Assembly: GCF_004359215.1 (NCBI RefSeq)
Contig: NC_090620.1
Span: forward strand, 3,100,810-3,164,809
Direction: 5' to 3'
DNA from: Bremia lactucae
Lineage: Eukaryota > Oomycota > Peronosporomycetes > Peronosporales > Peronosporaceae
DNA: 64,000 nucleotides
Part shown: positions 21,074 through 29,976 of the stretch, piece after piece
Position numbering within the stretch: the first letter of the stretch is position 1
How the letters are laid out: each line of letters starts with the position of its first letter
Notes under the pieces: generated by a model
Database searches by the model: none
What the model saw: the letters and a program-made list of their open reading frames with translations, nothing else
Told to the model about the DNA's origin: nothing
Position numbers and translations under genes: made by a program

Positions 21074-23022
21074 TATGGCGGAACGTCAGCTTACCGTTGG
21101 AACGGAGTTTGCCAATGGGAAAAGCTGCCGCGAAGCAGTCAAAGCGACTGTCATCGCTGAACGGTTCGAGCTCGCGGTGATCAAAAGTGACAAACGACGC
21201 TTCACAGTAGCTGGCGTGCAAGAAGGCTGCTCCTGGAGGCTGCACGCTGCAAGATTTGCCGACGCACCAACGTTCATCATCAGGACTCTGCGAGACGAAC
21301 ACTCTTGTCAATGTGTGACTCACCTTGGCCACCAACAGGCATAAATTTCTTGGGTTGCGAGCGAAGTCGATGCCCGGTTGCATGATAACCCCCAGAACAG
21401 ACTAAAGGAAATCATCCAAGACATCCGTCGCGAGCATGGGGTCATGATTTCATACAAGCAAGTTGGAGAGGAAAAGCGAGGAGTATGGAAGCTATCCATG
21501 GCTCCTACGAAAAAGCTTATGAAAAATATCCGGCGTGTTGCAGGCAGATTTGTTTGACAAACCCAGGTGAGGGCTGTGGATGGCTAGTGTTCATTTTATT
21601 TTCCTCCAAAAATCTCAATATTTCGCTGATGCAACATGATGCGTTGCGGCCGTGTACACGACTGGGCCCGAGCATCATTTTTGGCGCCTTTTTGTCGCCT
21701 ACCAAGCGTCGATTGCAGGATTTAGCTCTGGGTGCCGTCCACTGCTGGGCCTTGATGGAACCCACCTTAGATCAAAGTACTTGGGGACGCTCCTAGCGGC
21801 GACGGCTGTGGAAGGTGATGGCGCTCTCTTACCGCTGGCAATGGCCGTCGTCGACGCTAAAAACGACGAGAACTGACGTTGGTTTTTATCAGAGCTACGG
21901 ACGCTTCTGGAAGCAAATGCTCCGAATATGCAGCGTCTGACGTTCCTTTCCGATCGTCAGAAATGGCTGATCGACGGAGTTCAGGAAATCTTTCCTCATG
22001 CATACCATGGATGTCTCATTGGTTAAGCTCTTGTGGCAGGCCGCCTATGCATTGACCGACGTGGAATTTGACGCTAAGATGAGCGAGATTGAAGAAATTT
22101 CAATTAAAGCTTAAGGGTGGATTGCGGGCATAGCCAAAACCTTTGGGCCAACAGCGCGTTTGAGGGAGAAAGCTTTGGACATCTGACCTCCAATTTCGCG
22201 GAATCGCTTAACAATTGGATTCTGGAAGCCCGTCAGCTCCTAATCGTAATGATGATGCAGCGGTAGGTTGCTGATGAAGTCTGTGAATGGATTTGAACTA
22301 CAGATTCTAACCGTTTTGGAATATTCTTACACTTTGGGAAAAATGATCCGCCAGCTGGGGTCTGGTTCGATGAGCGGCGACGGAAGGTAGCTGAATGGCC
22401 TTCGCTACTTGTTCCTTCAGTTGAGAAAAAGGTCGGCACTGCCATCGAGCGCGCTAGGCACTACCGGGTTCTACGTGCGGCTGATCATGAATGGAGGCGA
22501 TATCAGAGGACCGGAATTTGACTGTCAATGTTATGCAACATGAGTGCTCGTGCAAATACAAGGTGAGCTTGCTCAGATATAATCAGCAGCGTATCCTTAA
22601 TGACTCGTTCTATTAACAATAGCACATCTATATCACCAGGATTTCCTTGTCACCACGTAGCAGCAGCGCTACTATCGTGTCGAATGAATGTGAGGCAGCA
22701 AGCAAAAGAATGCTTTACAATAGTTGCATACCGGCGCACGTACGCAGAAACGATACACCCACTTGGCGATGAAAGCATTTGGGCTGATGTGTTAGATGAG
22801 GACTGGGAAAAAGTACGTGTATCACCACCGCGTACACGACACCCACCGGGACGCCCAAAAAAGAAGCGCATGCGTAAAGAGGAGGAAGGCCTGGAGAAGC
22901 GTCCGTGCATTGCGGTAGATGCAAACAACCTGGGCATTATAGCTCAACTTGTCGTGAGCGCATATGAATCTGACTCCGCTTTGGGAAAAGAGATTTGCCA
23001 GTATTTGATGCCTGATATATAG
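21074..23022 (+). pseudogene. MULE transposase, disrupted
   Basis: The N-terminal MuDR-like region starts at ATG 21074 (MAERQLTVGTEFANG) and has GCSWRLHAARF and TLRDEHSCQC. After stops, the DDE catalytic region reads GLDGTHLRSKYLGTLLAAT and LPLAMAVVDAKNDEN (21745-21876), followed by LTFLSDRQKWLIDGVQEIFP and LTSNFAESLNNWILEARQL (to about 22240). A SWIM-type zinc finger is split between HECSCKY (22540-22560) and FPCHHVAA (about 22640). The C-terminal part (22600-23022) is open and has a PGRPKKKR motif. Several stops make it inactive. Intact relatives cut and paste DNA through the DDE triad. Confidence 0.85.
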
Positions 23023-23052
23023 CCTGGAGCATTTTGGTCATTTGTGTCTTTT
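23022..23052 (+). repeat. Internal copy of the right MULE end
   Basis: AGCCTGGAGCATTTTGGTCA just after the transposase stop resembles AGCCAGGGGCATTTTGGTCA in the right inverted repeat at 23696. It may be the original right end, with the next 590 bp added later. Confidence 0.6.
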
Positions 23053-23357
23053 GGGGATATTGCCAATGTTCGAAACCTGTGTATGCTTCGCGTTTTTTAG
23101 GAACGGTCGGATCTGGACGCGGGTGGGTGCAAAAGATGCGGAAACGTTGAGTGATCACAAATTTCTAAAAATATTAAAGGATTACACCATGGGTTGTTGG
23201 GTATTTTGAATATATATTTTTCGGATTTTTTGGAGTGTGGGCGTGTACAATGGTCAAGATCACTTTTGACAAGCAGAATTAGAAATGGGCGAAGATTACC
23301 CCAGCATAGAGCTCACCTTCCCGGTTCTGCGCAAGCACCACGATGGTAATAGCACCA

Positions 23358-23582
23358 TTACATAGTCTCTTCAGATGGCTTCCACGGAAAGGCATCTGGA
23401 AAGAGTAGTTTGGCATACCGTCTAGTTTCAAAAAGGGTTTCCAGTTGCTTCAGAAGGAGACCGTTGATAAGCTCGTGGGTTGTAGAAGCAGAAAGGACGG
23501 CCTTCCAGTTGCCTTGGCGGTCTTTACAGCGAGCGTAGTAGCCGCGTTCCGGCTTGCAGGTCAGTTTGACGTTGTGCTTCAA
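23358..23582 (-). CDS. Unrecognised small ORF inside the MULE
   Basis: A 74-codon frame from ATG 23582 (MKHNVKLTCKPERGYYARCK) to a stop at 23358. It has mixed amino-acid composition, no low-complexity run and three cysteines or fewer. It lies between the internal MULE end and the right inverted repeat, in the opposite direction to the transposase. It may be a piece of captured host gene or a second MULE ORF; I do not recognise it. Confidence 0.3.
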   Translation of the reverse strand: MKHNVKLTCKPERGYYARCKDRQGNWKAVLSASTTHELINGLLLKQLETLFETRRYAKLLFPDAFPWKPSEETM

Positions 23583-23636
23583 AAAAACACAGCGGGGGAC
23601 TGAATAATTGTGTTTTTTTCGAACGAGAGATTCGTT

Positions 23637-23763
23637 AAAGTGATGTGATTATGCTGTGCGCAACGGTTTCACGTGTATATATATATATAGGCTTTAGCCA
23701 GGGGCATTTTGGTCATTTATAAAAGTACAAGGGTATTTCCGTTTTTTCTGCATTTGTCAGGGT
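23637..23763 (-). repeat. Right terminal inverted repeat of the MULE
   Basis: Begins AAAGTGATGTGATTATGCTG and includes GCGCAACGGTTTCACGTGTA and CCGTTTTTTCTGCATTTGTC; each matches the left repeat on the other strand. Beyond it, 23780-24290 has no recognisable gene. Confidence 0.85.
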
Positions 23764-24291
23764 ATTTTGGTACTTTTCCCTAAATTTTATCAGTCGCGTC
23801 GTTGCTGCTTTCGTGCAATATGTTGTTGCTAAGCAGATCGACCCCTCAATTCCGGTGTTTCGTTAGTTGCTGGGTTTCCTCGTAAGTTAGAAAAATGATT
23901 ATGTTGACGCGCAGATAAAAACATAAGTAGCGGATGAAGACGGTGGCATTTTTAGCTACTCATACCACATAAATGGAGGAGAGAGCAATGCCATCTATGA
24001 CGAGGATGCAGCGCAGCACTGCAGTGGGCACAAAGCCTTCATCTATGAAGACAAAGGCCGTCACTCCACTCTGCCTACTGTACTGATCTACACATGTTGA
24101 TAACAAATGGGCAATGTTAATTGTCAATCTTGTGCATCCACCTATTGTGTTCATAAACAACACGACTGTAGCAGAAACAAATACAATTCCTTTCATTCAA
24201 AAGACAGCGCACCCAGCAACATATTCATGTCGTCAGCATGTCAAGCAATTCTTCTTCCTTCATATACTTGTGATGCTTCTTAAAGGGTCAA

Positions 24292-25870
24292 CTAACGCTC
24301 ACAGTCCGTTAATGTCGTATTCCGAGACGCGCAAAGCTTTCCAAAATGACGGACTGTACGTCGAAAGGCACGTTCACTGGTAGCGCTAAATAATTCCTTT
24401 TGAAATTCTTGCGCTTCATCCAGTGTAATAAAGTAGACGGCAGCCGTTGCAAAAGTCCCTGCTGTAGCAATTTCAAACCACTCGGCAATCCACTGCTGAA
24501 GCTCCAAGCCATGGACTGTTGCAATTTGCGCCAATAATCCAGCAATCGATCCGTAGTCTGCATCTACGCGGGAAGTTGACATGGTGCCGAGAACGACCCC
24601 TTGTAAGAGACAATGCACCAGCTTCTTTGTATTCTCTTCGTACCCTGCTAAGTTCACTGCACACAATGACACGAGAGTAGTACCAGTCCCCGACTTCGCA
24701 TAGACATTCTCTAGAAAGCACAACACGGACTTATTTGCGTCATTGTGAAAAATCGCGAGCGCCGAAACGGCAAACGACAAGGCCCTTGTCAAGAGTGGGC
24801 CGCTTACAGAATCAGACGACAACGGTGCAGTGAGTACTTGCGGTGTACATCGCACAGCACGCTCCATGAGATAGAAAAATTCTTCAATGACATCTGGGCG
24901 CGCTTCCATATCGCTTGCGCTGGCAAATATGGGCGTCGTCGCTTCTATAAGCGTAAAAAGCAGTCGACCGAACAAGGAATCCAAGTCTGCCGAGCTACTG
25001 GGAGTAAGAAATTTAAGCACCATGCTGGCTGTATACAAATACGACGACTTTGGCTCTGCTTTGTAAAATGTTACCAAATTGTCAGCCAATTGAGGTACCA
25101 GCGGGGTGATTCCGTGACCACATGAGCGAAGAATGCGCTTGTAACAACGACAGATGCTTTCCACGAGTTCATCATGTCCACGATACAATGACAGCAGCTG
25201 ATTTAGAAGCGGCCATAGTTGCTCCGTAAGCATAACAAGTGGCGGCTTTTCTTGTGGGATTTGAATGACATCAAGGTATTCGTAGAGACACAACAAACGC
25301 AACAAATCATTTGATGCTATGTGCACTTGACTTATGGCCTGACTTGAAGCCACCAGAGCTGTAAGGCGCTGTCCAATTCCTTTCATAACTTGATCCAAGA
25401 CAGATAAAATTTGAGCTCGATCCTTTGAGCTTGCCACACCAGCGCAAATGCCTTCAAGAATAAGCACTTGGTCCTCAACAGACATGCCATTACTTTGCTC
25501 AATTTGCAGATAAAAGGCGACAATATCGTGTCCTAGAATCGACCAGCAATCGATAGCCAATGCACGCACCGCCGCAGCCGCTGCTCTAGCCACTTCCCAT
25601 GCCCCATATTGAGCGTCTTGAGCACTTTTAGTCACACAGGTTGTAAGAAAGCTCACTAAAATGGAAAGAGAGGTCGGATGATTACACAGCCATGCAGCAT
25701 ACCGGGCCACGATCAGACACGACGTGTAACAGATGGCAGGATGGTCAGCAAACTGGGGCAAATGATGGAATAATGACGATATAAGCGCGTCTAATGCGTT
25801 TGTCGTATTTTTCTCCACTTCCCGGGCAATTGATCGAAAACAATACAAACGTGCTTCAACTGCTTCCCAC
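24292..25870 (-). CDS. Importin-beta family protein (transportin-3/importin-13-like), C-terminal part
   Basis: HEAT-repeat sequence from EAVEARLYCFRSIAREVEKN through to the stop TAG at 24292. The segment 24636-25870 is the same, base for base where compared, as 29977-31211. Only the last 114 codons (24292-24635), ending NTTLTDCER, are unique to this copy. The gene is cut at 25870 by a 100-N gap. I infer that this and the larger piece at 29977-32650 are one gene: N-terminal 5/6 there, C-terminus here. The joined gene would have a length normal for transportin-3-like import receptors. Confidence 0.88.
24636..25870. repeat. 1,235-bp segment duplicated at 29977-31211 (probable assembly duplicate)
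   Basis: The two segments correspond at a constant offset of 5,341 bases with no difference in the lines I compared, including coding and third positions. One copy ends at a 100-N gap and the other begins after a single N. This pattern fits two contig ends that overlap but were not merged. Confidence 0.9.
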
Positions 25871-25970
25871 NNNNNNNNNNNNNNNNNNNNNNNNNNNNNN
25901 NNNNNNNNNNNNNNNNNNNNNNNNNNNNNNNNNNNNNNNNNNNNNNNNNNNNNNNNNNNNNNNNNNNNNN
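25871..25970. other. Assembly gap (100 N)
   Basis: Exactly 100 N, the usual placeholder for unknown length. Left of it is importin coding sequence, right of it retrotransposon sequence. Confidence 0.99.
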
Positions 25971-26561
25971 CCAAGTTTATCATGGGACTCGGCATGGCAG
26001 CATAAGGGCATCACTTCGAGCGCACATCAAGGGAGAGTGTTGAAGATTGATGTATTCATCGAAAGTGTTGCACTTTATGCATATGCGTTTATACGGGATC
26101 AAATTACAAGAATAACACGAAGAAGTTGAGTGTGGAAAATATCGTGTGTTGTGGCTCAGTCGGGTAAGGCATGGCGGTGCGTCCCACTGGTCACCGGTTC
26201 GATACCCGATAACGACAAAAAGTAAAACCTTCGGGAACTGGTGTTTGGGGTTCACCAGCACTGTACCGCCAGACAGTGACGTCCCCCATTTTATGGTAGT
26301 CCACATAATCTGGGAAAGGGAGCGCAGCGAACGGTAGGACAAAGTTAACGGTAAGATTGAGATAAACTCAGAATAAAATTTACTTTCCGATATGCAATCT
26401 CGACCGTAAGCCCATCTCCAAGCTGATAGCGTTAACGTAAATCAACATTAATAGCTTGTACGACTTCCTAAGTTGTTAAACCCATTAGTTTTATAGAAAT
26501 AAGAGACTCTTTGAGTCTATAAGTCTTCCTTTGACTTAATGAGCGAGGTAACTCCGCTACA
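25971..26561 (+). mobile_element. Deletion derivative of a copy B-type Ty3 element with tRNA-like segment and LTR end
   Basis: Sequence from about 26038 matches 7471-7915 of copy B, including the tRNA-like part. From 26448 (TTAATAGCTTGTACGAC) to 26561 (CTCCGCTACA) it matches the last quarter of the copy B LTR. Internal sequence is joined straight to the LTR end, so reverse transcriptase to polypurine tract are missing. The left side is lost in the gap. From 26562 to 27060 I see no gene. Confidence 0.7.
26120..26445 (+). repeat. tRNA-derived, SINE-like segment, second copy
   Basis: A box TGGCTCAGTCGGGTAAGGC at 26152-26170 and B box GGTTCGATACCC at 26196-26207 are both near consensus for RNA polymerase III promoters, 25 bp apart end to start. 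The downstream body matches the copy at 7556-7915. No tRNA cloverleaf with a paired acceptor stem could be drawn. Confidence 0.68.
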
Positions 26562-27060
26562 ATAAGTCACTAGGTGCGATTACTACGCTTTTAGGAGAGC
26601 CAATTAATTGCAAGAAATTACATTCATATTTTTAGCTGCTAGTGCTTAAATGTTACTTCATTTTAATGATTATTGCGCGCCTGAGCTAAAATACGATAAA
26701 GAAGAAGCGTTCAAAGTGTCACGAGTGGTAATAATTCGTGATTGGATGTTGGTTTTCATTGACGTCAGCTTCCTCAGCTTTTTTTTTTCGGGCAAGAGTA
26801 AATCGATAGTTTGGCTGGCCCAACTTATGAAGAGCTCTAAACTCTAGCCTTTATTGTGATCGGATCATTTAGGCTTACGAAGTTCTTTTGGAGAGCGCGC
26901 CTACTTATACTATCCGCCATCAATTCGCAAAGATGAGTCATAAAGTAAAGAGTAAACTATTTAAATTGTCGCCAATTTGATTTAGTGTCGCCAATTTGAT
27001 TTAGTGTCAGCTGAAATAAGTTTAATTAGAGCTGTGTTATTGCATCATAAATTGTGATTT

Positions 27061-27359
27061 TGTAGGCGGGCACGTCTTTATGCGGCCACGCTCTACTTAG
27101 ACACACACCCTAGCACAGCGAGGAAGCGGTCAAACTGTCATCTCTTGGGTGCAGTGAGGTAGTTGTGGTCGGCACCTTAGCGACCTCACCTACCGCACGA
27201 ATTACTCTAGTGAAGTGTCGTCACGGGAGCGGTAATCCAGCTCCTCGTGCCTGCTTACTATGTAAGAAGTAGTTTTCAGACTGATTTATGTATTAAATTG
27301 AATCAAATATAAATACCTATTTTTTCTACCAATCCAAAATGTCATCTCTATAGATAACA
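27061..27359 (-). repeat. 3' LTR of Ty3 copy C
   Basis: 299 bp shared with 32887-33180. On the minus strand it begins TGTTATCTATAGAGATGACA and ends CGTGCCCGCCTACA. It is the downstream LTR of copy C, whose pol is on the minus strand. Between 27360 and 27880 is untranslated element sequence without a clear frame. Confidence 0.85.
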
Positions 27360-27879
27360 CTATCATGAATGGCGAGCGAATCTTTCTAGATACCTCGCGT
27401 AACGGATGACGCTAGCCGTCATATCTCCTAATGTTAATGCACCTATGTGAATCACATACACAAGGGTTAGTCACAAAAATGAACCACACTCGAGTGGTGG
27501 GTCTAATTACTTTATTTAAGTAATTGACCATCCCCTAAAGTACGCCAAGTCTACCTAACGGAGACTGTGAAAAATTAGGGCAACTTAAGCGTAATACACC
27601 ATTCACCCTTAAGAACGTATTATCATTGAAAATTTGTCAAAGAGGAAGGAGGAACTGCGAGCTGCTTAACGCTCCGCTAGTTCTCTCAGTTAGTCAAGCG
27701 ACCTGTTTTTTCATACACGGCGCCAAAGGCGCCACCTCGGTGGGTCGTCTGTAAAGACACCTTTTCTACCTCGCGCTAAGCGCACTCGACGCGTTAATAC
27801 GCCGAAAAGTCCAATGCCTAAATCGAAACAGCCGACAGCTACTGCTGCTGTCGCGTAAACGAAATTTAATAAATGATCC

Positions 27880-28658
27880 CGCTTTAACAGTGAGGATGTT
27901 AATCCGTCGCTCATTGTCGACTACAATGAGTCGACACCGTTGCCGTCACGTCATAGTAATGATGCGAGCAACGAGCTTATGAGGAAGGATGATAACGCAT
28001 TATTGCCCATCCAGACTTCTCTTATTGCTCACAACATGAAGACAGCAACGCTTACGATTGCTGTCTCGTCGTCTATGCTGGACAGCGCAGCTGCTTCTCC
28101 GTTAGGTAAAGCCACAACGCCTTATACTAAGACTATTAACCATAATGGTTTTGACATGGAGGATTCTGAGCCTAAAGCTTCGCCGACGACACGTGAACGT
28201 GCTCGTCGGTGTCACAAGCCAGTCGTTTCGTTTTGACGGGTGGCATATCAACGATGCCTCCTCCATCTAAATGGCCTCGTTTAAACGGGCGAAGAGCGTC
28301 TCTCTTAGAGCGCGCTCTTCTAGCCGCACATAAATATTATGTCGTCATTAAGGCATGGAAGGATCAGTGAAAATTGCTTGGGTGTAATTCCTTGATCCCC
28401 GTCGTGTTGCGTTCAAATGAAAAGCCCACCAATACGAGGCGGAATTCATGCGCCGCATTAATCGGCACCGCATATTGATGCGATGAAACAGCGGTCGGAG
28501 CAAATTAATTTCGCCCGCTTGCGTGTGAAAAAAATGATGGGTGGTCTGTACCCCCTGATTCTTCTCACAACGCTGCTTCGGCTAGTCCATTTGAGACTAG
28601 CGCAGAGGTCTCAGCTGGTGCTCCTTCTTATATGCAGCCACCAAATTGGGCACATTAA
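27880..28658 (+). pseudogene. Antisense ORF of Ty3 copy C
   Basis: Runs against pol from near the LTR. The first open piece includes EDVNPSLIVDYNESTPLPS and continues through ATG 27940 to a stop at 28236. NPSLIVDY parallels DPSLEVDY in copy E. A second piece (about 28300-28658) carries VVLRSNEKP, then MKQRSEQINFARLRVKKMMGG, and ends APSYMQPPNWAH with a TAA at 28656. This matches 1824-2144 of copy A block for block, including the place of the stop. Frameshifts separate the pieces. No known domain recognised. Confidence 0.55.
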
Positions 28659-29975
28659 TACATAGGGTATCGATCGGTTTCCAAGAGTCAAAAATCTTCG
28701 GGTAACCTTTCCGTTAAACGAGGACCTGATACCTTTGCCGCACGTAGCGGTAGGCAACCAATCTTTCAACAAGAAAGCGGTCATTCCCACTCGCATCCAT
28801 CAGTACAGGCGGCGCCCGATATGAGTGGCGATCTTTCCCACCTGTTTGCCGCTGCCTTACCTTCGTCCGTTCAGTCGCAGGCGTAAAGCGCTGCTGAACG
28901 ACGTATTGTGGATCTTGAGGGTCAAGTCTTGCGACTGACCTCAGATCTTTATGATGTCCGAGCGAAGGCTCGTCAGAATTATGAACACCTGAAGACTCGC
29001 TTGAACCTTCTGGAGAAGATAATGCTGAGGGATCCGCGTTAATCGCGCGGATCCTCGCTCTCCGAGTCCTGTTCGCGGTGGCAGGAGTTGGTCGGCTGAA
29101 TGTTTTTCGCCTTTTCCGTCCCCCTCACCCAAACGATACTCGACTCACAGTCGGCGTCACCATCTGTCTCCTTAGACGGATGAGGGTTGCGTCTTCATAT
29201 ACGGGGGAAGAATGAGCCTTAAATTTAGGTCTACAACCTCTTCTACTACCGTAAAGGGCCCAATGAAACGCGGCAACAACTTCGTAGTACTTCTAGGTAG
29301 TACATAAATTGCATTTTTAGGAAGGGTAGCAGTACCTAATAGTATCTTTGCACCCACTCTAAAACGTTCATTGTTTTTGCGACCATTTCGGTCCGCATAT
29401 TCTTTTTGCTTGTCCTGTGCGCTTGCCATTGCGTCACGGACTTTAGGTGTGATGGCTAATCGCTCATCCACAAAGCGTTGAGCCTCGCTCACGCTTTTAG
29501 CATCAAACTCGCCTATGATACCGCCAAGAGGTCGGTCATAAGGCGTAGTTTTATTGACCACTGCTAAACTGGCAGGGTCACTAGGGCAAGTTTCTGTCTT
29601 TGAGATGATACCCTCATGGGTCATCGTCATATTGACGAAACTATGTCCCTCTTTCGCACCGAGCATAGTGAGGGGCCCTCCCCCACTAAGACTCGGGCTG
29701 CGCACAAACGAGACTGGCGTCCGAGGATGGCGCAGTCCGTTAATATAAAACGGTGTCTCACCCGTACTGGCGTGGACACTGTTATTTATAGCGAACTCCA
29801 CAAAGGGCAATTGCTTGCTCCACTCTTTGGGAGTTGCTATAGTGCGTAAGACATCCGCCACGACCCGATTGGCACGTTCTGTTTGGCCATCGGTCTGGGG
29901 ATGATCTGCGGTCGACATGTGGAGCTTGCTACCTAGCAGCTCGAACACATGTCGCCAAAAACCAGACGTAAAACG
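28640..29975 (-). pseudogene. Ty3 pol of copy C: integrase and chromodomain
   Basis: Read on the minus strand from 29975, the integrase core contains FWRHVFELLGSKLHMSTADH, HPQTDGQTERANRVVADVLR and EFAINNSVHASTGETPFYI. It continues through AMASAQDKQKEYADRNGRK to the C-terminal LLPRFIGPFTVVEEV at about 29235-29280. A linker (VARLDPQDPQYVVQQRF) leads to the chromodomain (QRYQVLV, a stop, then RKGYPKIFDSWKPIDTL) ending near 28640. It is better preserved than copy A and of the same family. It is cut at 29975 by a single N, after which importin sequence begins. Confidence 0.88.
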
Positions 29976-29976
29976 N
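29976..29976. other. Single-N join between contigs
   Basis: One N separates Ty3 integrase from importin coding sequence in mid-codon, with no stop or splice site. This is a scaffold join, not biology. Confidence 0.9.

Larger units (their letters stand above)
20924..23770 (+). mobile_element. Mutator-like DNA transposon (MULE) with long inverted repeats
   Basis: About 107 bp at 20924-21030 is repeated in inverted orientation at 23637-23763. Both include AACCGTTGCGCACAGCATAA or its complement, an (AT)n run, and GACAAATGCAG-like outer sequence. A decayed transposase lies between them. The right outer end continues to GGTACTTTTCCC, for which the left end has no clear partner, and no target duplication could be defined. 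The element also holds extra sequence between the transposase and the right repeat. Confidence 0.85.

Noticed and set aside
24745..25125. 126-codon plus-strand ORF, repeated at 30086-30466
   Set aside because: It is the shadow of the importin gene on the other strand and appears twice only because the segment is duplicated in the assembly.
26150..26215. A true tRNA gene
   Set aside because: A and B boxes are present, but acceptor and anticodon stems do not pair, and the unit sits inside repeated retroelement sequence.
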